Origin: Paraburkholderia megapolitana
GTDB taxonomy: Bacteria; Pseudomonadota; Gammaproteobacteria; Burkholderiales; Burkholderiaceae
Length of the DNA: 64,000 nt
Assembly: GCF_007556815.1 (NCBI RefSeq)
Contig: NZ_CP041745.1
Location: forward strand, 1,240,001-1,304,000
Direction: 5' to 3'
The stretch's first letter is position 1, and each line of letters starts with the position of its first letter. Below the pieces are notes generated by a model, which saw nothing but the letters and a program-made list of their open reading frames with translations, searched no databases and was not told the origin of the DNA. The translations under genes were made by a program, and so were the position numbers. Positions 43,754 through 51,803 of this stretch are shown here, piece after piece.

Positions 43754-44950
43754 TTACACCCTGGCGCGCAGCAGCGCGCCAAGACGCGCAACGCCTTCGT
43801 CGATTTTAGCGGGCGGCACTGTCACGAACGACAGCCGCAGCGTGTGATGCTGCGCATCGCTGGCGAAGAACGGCGCGCCCGGCACGAACGCAACGTTCTG
43901 CGCGACCGCTTCGTCGAGCAGCTTCATGCTGTCGATGTGCGCCGGCAGCGTCACCCAGATGAACATGCCGCCTTCCGGCTTGTTCCAGCTTACGCCTTCG
44001 GGCATATAGCGCTCGAGCGCGGCGAGCATGGCCGCGCACTGATCGCGATACAGCGCGCGAATGGTCGGCACGTGCGTGTCGAGGAAGCCGTCCTTTACCA
44101 CCTCGTGCACGATGCGCTGCGTGAAGCTCGGCGTGTGTAGATCGGTGGCCTGTTTGGCCTGCACGAGCTTGAAGTGCAGTTCTTCGGGCGCAATGATGTA
44201 GCCGACCCGCAGGCCCGGCGCGAGCACCTTCGAGAACGAACCGAGATGCACGATATGATCGGGCGCCATCGACAGCATGGTCGGCAGCGGCTCGCCCGCG
44301 TAGTCGAGTGCGCCGTACGGATCGTCTTCGATAACCGGGAACGGTGCGCCTTGCGCGAATGTGGCCAACGCGCGGCGCCGTTCGATCGGCAGACGGCGGC
44401 CGGTCGGATTCTGGAAATTGGGCTGCGCGTACAGCACGCGCGCGCCGGCTGTGAGTTCGGGCGTGAGGGCTTCGGGGATCAGGCCGTTGTCGTCGGTCGG
44501 CACCTGCACGTAGCGCGGCTCGTACATCGAGAACGATTGCAGTGCGCCGAGATACGTCGGCGTTTCGACGAGCACCGGGCTTTCCGGACAGATCAGGACC
44601 TTGCCGAGCAGATCGAGTGCCTGCTGCGAGCCGGTCGTGATGAGCACCTGGCTCGGCCGGATCTGGGCACCGTTCACCGAGTAGCGCGTGGCGACCCATT
44701 CGCGCAGCGGCAGATAGCCTTCGGTCGCGCTGTATTGCAGCGCGGCGCCCGGCGTGTCGCGCAGGATACGGTCGGATGCTTCGCGCATCCGTTCGGCCGG
44801 GAACGTGACCGGCGAGGGCAGGCCGCCCGCGAACGAGATGACTTCGGGCCGTTCCGTGACCTTCAGGATCTCGCGGATCGCCGAACTGGTGAGCTTGAGC
44901 GCGCGCTCTGAAAGTTGCCACTTCGGGGCATGAAGGTCGCTTTGATCCAC
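43754..44950 (-). CDS. PLP-dependent aminotransferase (2-aminoadipate/aromatic type, fold I)
   Basis: A 398-residue enzyme. The start is a GTG at 44950, set by GAGGAG six bases upstream; the longer ATG frame from 45058 overlaps the VOC gene end and has no site. Seen: VISFAGGLPSPVTFP, TTGSQQALDLLGKVL, YAQPNFQNPTGR (PLP contact Asn/Pro), VIEDDPYGALDY, and SFSKVLAPGLRVGY, whose Lys forms the PLP aldimine. It resembles LysN-like and MocR-catalytic-domain aminotransferases. It lies in an operon with RidA and PhzF genes; a divergent MocR regulator of the same fold lies upstream. Confidence 0.92.
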   Translation of the reverse strand: MDQSDLHAPKWQLSERALKLTSSAIREILKVTERPEVISFAGGLPSPVTFPAERMREASDRILRDTPGAALQYSATEGYLPLREWVATRYSVNGAQIRPSQVLITTGSQQALDLLGKVLICPESPVLVETPTYLGALQSFSMYEPRYVQVPTDDNGLIPEALTPELTAGARVLYAQPNFQNPTGRRLPIERRRALATFAQGAPFPVIEDDPYGALDYAGEPLPTMLSMAPDHIVHLGSFSKVLAPGLRVGYIIAPEELHFKLVQAKQATDLHTPSFTQRIVHEVVKDGFLDTHVPTIRALYRDQCAAMLAALERYMPEGVSWNKPEGGMFIWVTLPAHIDSMKLLDEAVAQNVAFVPGAPFFASDAQHHTLRLSFVTVPPAKIDEGVARLGALLRARV

Positions 44951-45035
44951 AGTCTCCTCGATCTGTTTCGCTGGAACGGTTTGGTAAAAGAATGCAATTA
45001 TCGCGTGACTTGCGTTTGACGTGGATGGCCGACCG

Positions 45036-45725
45036 CTAGCTGAGCGTGCGCGGGCCATCCGGTGTGTCGAATTCGGCGACGAGCGCGGCGGCGCCTTCCG
45101 TCGGTTCTACGTGCAGCAGGTGTGCGGCGCCGAGCCACTGCAAGTGCTCGCGCACGGCTTCCGCCTGCGGGTGCACGGCTTTCAGCTTTTTCAGCGCCAG
45201 GCCCGTTTCCGGCAGCACCGCGGACGGATGATGCGGCGTATCCCACTGGATCAGCGTCGGTACGATGCCGTCGCCGGCGCCTTGCCATGCGGGAAACGCG
45301 CCGTCGTCGGGGACGGCAAGCCCCCAGGTGAAGTCGCCGCGCGTCATCGGAACGATCGGTGCGATGCGCTGCGGATACTGCGTCTGCCATGCGGCGAGCT
45401 GCTTCGGGCGTTCCACACGCACGACCCAGTGCGACAGATACGGGCCGTTCGCGAGGCGGGCCTGCGTGGCCGGGTCGTCGAGTGCGAAGACACGTGGCCG
45501 TGGCGGCGTGTCGGACGACGCTGCCGGCGCGTCCGGGTCGATCGCGATTACCTCGAGATACACGCCACCCCACAGATTCAGCAGCCGGTTGTGCGTGCGC
45601 ATCAGCGGATGCGCGCCGCCGCCGGCCGGTGCCACGCCGAGCGCATCGGCGACGTACTGCGTGCCTTCGTCGAGCGTGCGGGCGGAGATCACGAGATGGT
45701 CGAGGTAGAGCGAGTGAGCGGTCAT
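45036..45725 (-). CDS. Glyoxalase-like (VOC superfamily) domain protein
   Basis: A 229-residue protein from the ATG at 45725. YLDHLVISARTLDEGTQYVADALGVAPAGGGAHPLMRTHNRLLNLWGGVYLEVIAIDP is the N-terminal beta-alpha-beta unit of the Glyoxalase_3-type VOC family, with a metal-ligand-like His and Glu. The remainder is a divergent second unit. The function is unknown. It is the first gene of the operon with the aminotransferase (85-base gap), RidA and PhzF genes, and faces the MocR gene. The longer upstream frame lies in the intergenic region. Confidence 0.8.
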   Translation of the reverse strand: MTAHSLYLDHLVISARTLDEGTQYVADALGVAPAGGGAHPLMRTHNRLLNLWGGVYLEVIAIDPDAPAASSDTPPRPRVFALDDPATQARLANGPYLSHWVVRVERPKQLAAWQTQYPQRIAPIVPMTRGDFTWGLAVPDDGAFPAWQGAGDGIVPTLIQWDTPHHPSAVLPETGLALKKLKAVHPQAEAVREHLQWLGAAHLLHVEPTEGAAALVAEFDTPDGPRTLS

Positions 45726-45961
45726 GGCGGATCGGTAAGACGGTTTCTGATGACGGGGGCGGCGCGTTCGCGGGTGTTTCGGGTTGCTTCCGGGTGCTGG
45801 CGGCGGTCGGCGAGGCAAGCTCAGCATGCAAAACCAGCATGACAGCAGTACCGGGGCCGCTAGCATAACCGTTCGCCCCACCCCAGGCCATGCGTGCCCG
45901 CGAGAGGCGCCGCGCCACCGCGCACCATCCGCATCGTCCACGCCAATGTAGCGCGTGGCAC

Positions 45962-46005
45962 CGGCACAGTAACGGTACAATTGCCCAGATAATGTTCGGT
46001 ACAGT
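45962..46005. promoter_or_regulatory. Direct repeats, candidate MocR operator
   Basis: CGGTACA occurs at 45973-45979 and 45997-46003 (24 bases apart), and a near copy CGGCACAGT lies at 45962-45970. They lie immediately before the MocR start and in the shared region with the VOC-aminotransferase operon. MocR/PdxR-type regulators bind direct repeats, so these fit. Confidence 0.45.
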
Positions 46006-46017
46006 CGGAGAGTTCAT

Positions 46018-47484
46018 ATGTCCGTTCCGCTCGACCAGATCCCCGCTCCCCACGACGCATCGTCGACGACGCTCGTCGATCAGCTCGTGCAATGGGGCCG
46101 CCGCCGTATCGAGGAGCGTGTGTTCCGCCCCGGCATGCGCATGCCGTCCATCCGCAAACTCGCGCTCGACAAGGGTGTATCGCGCTTCACCGTGGTCGAA
46201 GCCTATGAGCGGCTGGTCGCGCAGGGTTATCTGGATTCGCGTCGCGGCTCGGGCTTTTATGTCCGCGAACGGCTCGCGGCGCCGATGCCGGGCGAGCGCC
46301 GCCTCGCCGCCGTTGCAGCCGAAACGACGGCGCCCGCGTCCAGTACGCTCGATGTTGTCTGGCTGCTGCGCAACATGCTGCAAACGTCGATGCGGCCCGA
46401 AAAGAGCCCCGGCCACGGCTTTCTGCCCAACCGCTGGCTCGACGGCGAACTGATCACCGGCGCCCTGCGCACCCTGGGGCGGCAGAGCGGGGCGCAAATG
46501 CTCGGCATCGGTACGCCGCTCGGCTTTTTGCCGCTGCGGCAACAACTGCAAACAAAGCTCGAAGAACGCGAAGTCGGCGTATCGCCCGAGCAGATCGTGC
46601 TTGTCTCCGGCATCACCCAGGCCATCGATCTGATCGCGCGCATCTACGTGCAGCCCGGCGATGCGGTCATCGTCGGCGATCCGGCGTGGTTCCAGATGTT
46701 CGGCCGCTTCGCCTCGCAGGGCGCGCGGCTGCTCGGCATGCCCTACACGCCGGAAGGCCCCGATCTCGATGCGCTGGAAACGCTCGTGCAGACCTGGCGG
46801 CCGAAAATGCTGGTGATCAACTCCGTACTGCAGAACCCGACCGGCACCTCGCTAACGGCTGCGCAGGCGTTCCGCATCCTGCGTCTCGCGGAAGAATACG
46901 ACTTCATCGTCGTCGAAGACGATGTGTACGGCGATCTCTGTCCACCCGGCTATCCGGCGACGCGGCTCGCGAGTCTCGATCAGCTCAAACGGGTCATTTA
47001 CCTCGGCAGTTTCTCGAAGACGCTCGCGGCCAATTTGCGCGTAGGTTTTGTCGCGTGCGCGCCGGCGGTGGCGAACGCGATTACCGACCAGAAGATGCTG
47101 GTCGGCATGACGTCGCCGGAACTGAACGAACGCGTGCTTTACAAGATCCTGACGGAAGGCCACTACCGGCGTCACGTGGAGCGGCTGCGCGCGCGGCTCG
47201 ACGGCGTGCGCGACAAGACCGCGCGGATGCTCGAGAAAACCGGACTGCGCCTGTTCCAGTCGCCGGGGGCGGGTATGTTCATGTGGGCCGACACCGGCGT
47301 CGACTCGGATGGACTGGCTGCCGCGGGGCATGAGGCCGGTTTTCTGCTGACGCCCGGCAGCCTGTTCTCGCCGCACCAGGCGCCGACCACCTGGATGCGT
47401 TTTAACATCGCGAACTGCGGCGACCCGGCGCTGTCGGCGTTTCTGTGCCGCTATCTCGACGGGGCCGCCAGGCGCGCCTCTTGA
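46018..47484 (+). CDS. MocR-family regulator (GntR HTH fused to aminotransferase-like domain)
   Basis: A 488-residue protein. The GntR winged HTH spans about 20-85, with PGMRMPSIRKLALDKGVSRFTVVEAYERLVAQGYL. A linker leads to a fold-I aminotransferase-like domain with NSVLQNPTGTS, VVEDDVYGDL and YLGSFSKTLAANLRVGF. The PLP-binding Lys is kept, so it may sense PLP or an amino acid as an aldimine. A GGAGAG site precedes the ATG. It is divergent from the VOC-aminotransferase-RidA-PhzF operon, probably its regulator. Its last codons carry the htpG heat-shock-type promoter. Confidence 0.93.
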   Translation: MSVPLDQIPAPHDASSTTLVDQLVQWGRRRIEERVFRPGMRMPSIRKLALDKGVSRFTVVEAYERLVAQGYLDSRRGSGFYVRERLAAPMPGERRLAAVAAETTAPASSTLDVVWLLRNMLQTSMRPEKSPGHGFLPNRWLDGELITGALRTLGRQSGAQMLGIGTPLGFLPLRQQLQTKLEEREVGVSPEQIVLVSGITQAIDLIARIYVQPGDAVIVGDPAWFQMFGRFASQGARLLGMPYTPEGPDLDALETLVQTWRPKMLVINSVLQNPTGTSLTAAQAFRILRLAEEYDFIVVEDDVYGDLCPPGYPATRLASLDQLKRVIYLGSFSKTLAANLRVGFVACAPAVANAITDQKMLVGMTSPELNERVLYKILTEGHYRRHVERLRARLDGVRDKTARMLEKTGLRLFQSPGAGMFMWADTGVDSDGLAAAGHEAGFLLTPGSLFSPHQAPTTWMRFNIANCGDPALSAFLCRYLDGAARRAS

Positions 47485-47507
47485 AACTGCGCAGATCGTC
47501 CCTATCT
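47480..47507 (+). promoter_or_regulatory. Sigma-32-type promoter of htpG
   Basis: CTTGAAA at 47480-47486, a 13-base spacer and CCCTATCT at 47500-47507. This matches the heat-shock consensus CTTGAAA-N11-16-CCCCATNT with one mismatch in the -10. The -35 overlaps the stop codon of the MocR gene. The predicted start is about 60 bases before htpG. Confidence 0.7.
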
Positions 47508-47572
47508 GCGCGGACGGTCTGCACCGAATAGTTTCCACCGAATAAACCAGCAATACACAGAGGAAGTCCGAC

Positions 47573-49471
47573 ATGGCCCAGGAAACCATGAGCTTTCAGG
47601 CAGAAGTGAAACAGCTTCTACACCTGATGATTCATTCGCTGTACAGCAACAAGGAAATTTTCCTGCGCGAGCTGATTTCGAACGCATCCGATGCGGCCGA
47701 CAAGCTGCGCTTCGAAGCGATCGAAAACGCCGCGCTGTACGAGAACGATCCGACCTTGCGTATCCGCGTGTCGTTCGACAAGGCCGCGCGCACCATCACG
47801 CTCGACGACAACGGCATCGGCATGAGCCGCGACGAAGCGGTCTCGAACCTCGGCACGATCGCGCGCTCGGGCACCAAGGAGTTCTTCGGCAAGCTGTCCG
47901 GCGACCAGCAGAAAGATGCGGCGCTGATCGGCCAGTTCGGTGTCGGTTTCTATTCGGGCTTCATCGTCGCCGATCGCATCACAGTCGAAACGCGTCGCGC
48001 GGGCCTGCCAGCCAGCGAAGGTGTGCGCTGGGAAAGCGCAGGCGAAGGCGATTTCGCGGTAGAGACGATCGAGCGTGCCGCACGCGGTACGACGATCACG
48101 CTGCATCTGCGCCCTGAAGAAGACGAACTGCTGTCGTCGTATCGACTGAAATCGATCATCCAGAAGTATTCGGATCACGTCGCGCTGCCCATCCTGATGC
48201 AGAAGGAAGAGTGGGACGCGGAAAAGAGCGAGATGGTCGCGAAGGACGAAGACGAGACCGTCAACCAGGCAAGCGCCTTGTGGACGCGCGCGAAGAACGA
48301 CATCACCGACGAGCAGTACCAGCAGTTCTATCAACATCTCGCGCACGATCACGAGAATCCGCTTGCGTGGACGCACAACCGCGTCGAAGGCCGCAGCGAG
48401 TACACGCAGTTGCTGTATGTGCCCGCGCGCGCGCCGTTCGATATGTTGAACCGCGATCATCGCAGCGGGCTGAAGCTCTACGTGAAGCGCGTTTTCATCA
48501 TGGACGAAGCGGAGCAACTGCTGCCGTCGTATCTGCGCTTTGTGAAGGGCGTAGTCGATTCGAGCGATCTGCCGCTTAACGTGTCACGCGAAATCCTGCA
48601 GGAAAGCCGCGATGTGAAGGCGATCCGCGAAGGCGTGACGAAGCGCACGCTGTCGATGCTCGAAGAACTCGCGAACGCCGAAGACGATGCCGGCAAGGAC
48701 AAGTACAAGACGTTCTGGAATGAGTTTGGTCAGGTGCTGAAGGAAGGCGTCGGCGAAGACTCCGCGAACCGCGAACGTGTCGCGAAACTGGTGCGCTTCG
48801 CATCGACGCATACCGATACCGCCGAACAGAACGTGGCGCTCGCCGATTACGTCGCGCGGATGAAGCCCGAACAGACGAAGATCTACTATGTCACCGCCGA
48901 TACGCTGCAGGCCGCGAAGAACAGCCCGCATCTCGAAGTGTTCCGCAAGAAGGGCGTCGAAGTGCTGCTGCTCACCGATCGCGTCGACGAGTGGATGCTG
49001 TCGTACCTGAACGAGTTCGACGGCAAACCGCTCGCCAGCGTCGCGCGTGGCGATCTGGATCTCGGCGCGCTGAACGACGAAGAGAAGGAAGCGCAGGAGA
49101 AGGTCGGCGAGGAACTGAAGCCGCTCGTGGAACGGATGAAGGAAGCGCTGAAGGATAAGGCGAAGGACGTGCGGCTCACGTTCCGTCTGACCGATTCGCC
49201 GTCGTGCCTCGTTGCCGACGATGGCGACATGAGCGGTTACCTGCAGCGCATGCTGAAGGCCGCGGGGCAGAATGCACCGGCCGCGCAACCGATTCTCGAA
49301 GTCAATCCGGAACACGCGCTTGTGAAGGGCTTGCATGCGGAGAACGCCGATTTCGCCGACTGGTGTCATCTGTTGTTCGATCAGGCGCTGCTCGCTGAAG
49401 GCGGCTCGCTCGACGATCCGGCGAGCTTCGTGAAGCGGACCAATGCGTTGCTGCTGGCGCGGGCGGGTTGA
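47573..49471 (+). CDS. htpG: Molecular chaperone HtpG (Hsp90)
   Basis: A 632-residue cytosolic Hsp90. The GHKL ATP site is intact: [46 protein letters not shown] and [10 protein letters not shown]. The middle domain shows [39 protein letters not shown], with the conserved Arg in the client/ATP region. The C-terminal dimerisation domain is complete. It has its own heat-shock-like promoter and ends at a perfect palindromic terminator, so it is monocistronic. Confidence 0.97.
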   Translation: MAQETMSFQAEVKQLLHLMIHSLYSNKEIFLRELISNASDAADKLRFEAIENAALYENDPTLRIRVSFDKAARTITLDDNGIGMSRDEAVSNLGTIARSGTKEFFGKLSGDQQKDAALIGQFGVGFYSGFIVADRITVETRRAGLPASEGVRWESAGEGDFAVETIERAARGTTITLHLRPEEDELLSSYRLKSIIQKYSDHVALPILMQKEEWDAEKSEMVAKDEDETVNQASALWTRAKNDITDEQYQQFYQHLAHDHENPLAWTHNRVEGRSEYTQLLYVPARAPFDMLNRDHRSGLKLYVKRVFIMDEAEQLLPSYLRFVKGVVDSSDLPLNVSREILQESRDVKAIREGVTKRTLSMLEELANAEDDAGKDKYKTFWNEFGQVLKEGVGEDSANRERVAKLVRFASTHTDTAEQNVALADYVARMKPEQTKIYYVTADTLQAAKNSPHLEVFRKKGVEVLLLTDRVDEWMLSYLNEFDGKPLASVARGDLDLGALNDEEKEAQEKVGEELKPLVERMKEALKDKAKDVRLTFRLTDSPSCLVADDGDMSGYLQRMLKAAGQNAPAAQPILEVNPEHALVKGLHAENADFADWCHLLFDQALLAEGGSLDDPASFVKRTNALLLARAG

Positions 49472-49552
49472 GTTTCGCGCTTTGAGCGGAGCGAGTGAGG
49501 CGGACAGCGATGCGTTGTCCACGACATGAACTTTGTAGATATGTTGCACTTC

Positions 49553-49582
49553 AAAAACGCTGCCCTAGGGCAGCGTTTTTTG
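49553..49582. terminator. Perfect palindromic terminator after htpG
   Basis: AAAAACGCTGCCCT at 49553-49566 is followed directly by its complement AGGGCAGCGTTTTT at 49567-49580. It is flanked by A-rich and T-rich ends, so it can stop transcription in both directions. Confidence 0.88.
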
Positions 49583-49644
49583 TATCGATCGCGTGCGTGT
49601 GACTAAGTCGCGTTCGCTGCGCGCGCTCAGGCGGTCACCCTATA

Positions 49645-50337
49645 ATGGCGGCCATGATCCTTCGTTTCGATGCAGCCGATGCCCACTGGCGCGTCACGCC
49701 GCTGCCCTGTTTCAGTACCGATCAGAAAGACTGGCTCACGCGCGGCGGCTCGCTGACTGCGCATCTGCGCACGCTCGGCGAGGTCGCCGTGCGCGTCACG
49801 CGTGAGGCCGTCGCGCAGCCGTGGGCCGATGAATATGCAGCGCTCGCGGTCGTGCCGCGTGCGCCGGTGTGGGTGCGTGAAGTGGTGCTCTCAGTGGACG
49901 GTGTGCCGTTCGTCGCCGCCCACAGCATCGTGCCGCTTGCAGCGAGCGTCGGCGTGTGGCTATCGATCCGCCGGTTGCGCACGCGACCGCTCGCCGAACT
50001 GCTGTATAGCGACAGCACGGTTGCGCGTTCGTCGCTCGTGAGCCGCAGGCTCGTTGCGCGGCATCCGCTGTATCGGCTGGCTGCACACGCAAGCGATGAG
50101 GTGTTGCCGCATGCGCTCGTTGCGCGTCGCTCGGTGTTCGAGCGGTACGGCGCACCGCTGATGGTGACCGAGTGTATGTTGCCCGCGCTGTGGCGGAATC
50201 TGGCTGTTACCTCGCAACTGGATGTTGAGCGTGCGCAGACGCATCCGCGTGATCATGGACGCGCGCTTGGGCATACGGCATCGCGTGCTCACCACGCAGT
50301 GCCGCCGCGGGATGCTCGCCAGGGCGAGGCTTCCTGA
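49645..50337 (+). CDS. ubiC: Chorismate--pyruvate lyase
   Basis: A 230-residue protein, somewhat longer than E. coli UbiC (about 165). It makes 4-hydroxybenzoate from chorismate, the first step of ubiquinone synthesis. Seen: [47 protein letters not shown], and [23 protein letters not shown], with the Arg and Glu of the product site. The extra tail beyond about residue 195 is low complexity. The start may instead be the ATG at 49654; TATAAT overlaps the first ATG, so that one could be part of a promoter. TGATG joins it to the next gene. Confidence 0.88.
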   Translation: MAAMILRFDAADAHWRVTPLPCFSTDQKDWLTRGGSLTAHLRTLGEVAVRVTREAVAQPWADEYAALAVVPRAPVWVREVVLSVDGVPFVAAHSIVPLAASVGVWLSIRRLRTRPLAELLYSDSTVARSSLVSRRLVARHPLYRLAAHASDEVLPHALVARRSVFERYGAPLMVTECMLPALWRNLAVTSQLDVERAQTHPRDHGRALGHTASRAHHAVPPRDARQGEAS

Positions 50338-50828
50338 TGCAGAAGCGCTGCTTTCCGCCGGTCGTCGATGCGAACACCCGCGTGCTGGTGCTGGGTAGCC
50401 TGCCGGGGGAAGTGTCGCTGGCGCAGTCGCAGTACTACGCGCACAAGCAGAACAAGTTCTGGCTGCTTGTCGGCGATGTGATCGAACGAGATCTGGTTGG
50501 TATGGACTATCCGGCCCGGCTCGATGCATTGCTCGAACATCGCATTGGGCTATGGGATGTCGTTGCTGAAGCGCAGCGAGTTGGAAGTCTTGATAGTCGG
50601 ATACGTGACCATGCCAGTAACGATCTGATCGCGCTGATCGATACGTTGCCGAAGCTGGTGACCATCGCGTTCAATGGTGGGACCGCAGAAAGAATTGGAC
50701 TGAAGGTACTCGGAGAGTATGGTGGTCAATATCGACTTCTCCGCCTGCCATCAAGCAGTCCCGCCCATGCTTCGGTTTCATACGCTCAAAAGCTAGATGT
50801 GTGGCGACAGTTGGGACAGTGGATATGA
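50337..50828 (+). CDS. DNA-deoxyinosine / uracil-DNA glycosylase (UDG family 6)
   Basis: A 163-residue base-excision enzyme. VLVLGSLPGEVSLAQSQYYAHKQNKFW (about 17-43) is the first active-site loop; its AHKQNKFW is typical of hypoxanthine-DNA glycosylases. LPSSSPAHAS (about 137-146) is the second loop. The UDG fold core TIAFNGGTAE lies between. It removes deaminated bases from DNA. Its ATG overlaps the ubiC stop by one base, and its own stop overlaps the TIR gene ATG (ATGA). The last third of the gene is noticeably AT-richer than the first, towards the accessory gene that follows. Confidence 0.88.
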   Translation: MQKRCFPPVVDANTRVLVLGSLPGEVSLAQSQYYAHKQNKFWLLVGDVIERDLVGMDYPARLDALLEHRIGLWDVVAEAQRVGSLDSRIRDHASNDLIALIDTLPKLVTIAFNGGTAERIGLKVLGEYGGQYRLLRLPSSSPAHASVSYAQKLDVWRQLGQWI

Positions 50829-51616
50829 ACAGGAATTTGTCTGAGACAGGGAATTACAGTTTTGACGATTACGAATACGGACCAGTTATTGTGGTTCGGG
50901 GGAGCTTTAAGGGAAGAATTGGCGAGCTAGACGATACTGAGAAAAGGCGTGGTTGCGTTTATTTCGCAGGATTTGGTATATCCTCCAAGTATGCATTATT
51001 GCCCATGTCATATTTGCGATCGCCTAATACACGGGATTTGCTACAAAGATATGAAGCCTTATGGCGTAGTCTCACTGCATATTTAGAGAATTCTTTGCAG
51101 GGTGACGCCAGAATCGATGCGTTACAGGAAATGGCGTACGTATCTAATATCCTTAGCAATCGTATGTTTGATGCGCAATTTATGACACTTCACAAAGGAC
51201 TTTCAGTTTTTCTTTCGCATTCGTCCAGCGATAAGACTTTTGTTAGAGGGCTTGCTGTCGACTTGGCGGCGCTGGGGCACACGCCTTGGTTGGATGAATG
51301 GGAAATTTTAGGTGGTGAATCGATTCCCACTAGAATATCGGAAGGCATCGAGTCATCGGACGTGATACTTGTCGTGTTATCAACAAATTCGATTTCATCG
51401 AAATGGGTCGAGAATGAGTGGCAGGTAAAACATTGGGACGAGATTAGTACCCGGCGTGTTGCGGTTATACCTATCTTGTTGGAGAGTTGCGAAATCCCCA
51501 CTTTATTGAGGGTGAAACGCTACATAGATTTTCGCGGTGACTATTCCATTGCGCTTCAAGATCTCGCAAGGACCCTCAAGGGACATTCAAGTCATAAGGG
51601 GGCGCGTGAGTCCTAG
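50825..51616 (+). CDS. TIR-domain protein, candidate NADase/defence gene
   Basis: A 263-residue protein whose ATG overlaps the glycosylase stop. Residues about 125-250 form a TIR domain: LSVFLSHSSSDKTFVRGLAVDLAALG (box 1), WLDEWEILGGESIPTRISEGIESSDVILVVLSTNSI (BB loop and box 2), and KWVENEWQVKHWDE. The Glu of WxxxE (about 198) matches the catalytic Glu of NAD-cleaving TIR domains. Residues 17-50 contain VVRGSFKGRIGELDDTE, a KOW/SH3-like pattern, followed by a helical stretch (70-120). The DNA is much AT-richer than its surroundings and has different codon use, indicating transfer. No membrane segment. A role in abortive-infection immunity is inference. Confidence 0.85.
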   Translation: MNRNLSETGNYSFDDYEYGPVIVVRGSFKGRIGELDDTEKRRGCVYFAGFGISSKYALLPMSYLRSPNTRDLLQRYEALWRSLTAYLENSLQGDARIDALQEMAYVSNILSNRMFDAQFMTLHKGLSVFLSHSSSDKTFVRGLAVDLAALGHTPWLDEWEILGGESIPTRISEGIESSDVILVVLSTNSISSKWVENEWQVKHWDEISTRRVAVIPILLESCEIPTLLRVKRYIDFRGDYSIALQDLARTLKGHSSHKGARES

Positions 51617-51683
51617 GTGAATACAATCGCTCATACCGGCGCAATTGCTGGGCGGGTGGCGTCCTGGATAGCAACATACGTAG

Positions 51684-51803
51684 TCATATCGCAACGATCG
51701 GATCGGGCCCGGTAGCCTCGTACATGGTCTTGCGGGTTACACCGAAGCGGTGCGCCTGTCGCGCGAGCCGCTTCGGCAGACTTTCTTCACCAAGCCCCAC
51801 CAC
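51684..51803 (-). CDS. 39-codon helix-turn-helix-like segment directly after the ATPase stop
   Basis: Immediately after the TAG stop of the ParA-like ATPase, the same reading frame stays open for 39 codons (GTG GTG GGG...) to a TGA at 51684. It encodes EESLPKRLARQAHRFGVTRK and then TMYEATGPDPIVAI, a plausible short HTH. It may be a GTG-started coupled small gene, a readthrough tail, or a decayed C-terminus cut off by the TAG. There is no good ribosome site. Codon use is chromosomal. Confidence 0.4.
   Translation of the reverse strand: MVGLGEESLPKRLARQAHRFGVTRKTMYEATGPDPIVAI

Noticed and set aside
51617..51683. An attachment site or inverted repeat bordering the AT-rich TIR gene
   Set aside because: No duplicated sequence or dyad flanks the gene on both sides, so a mobile-element boundary cannot be shown.
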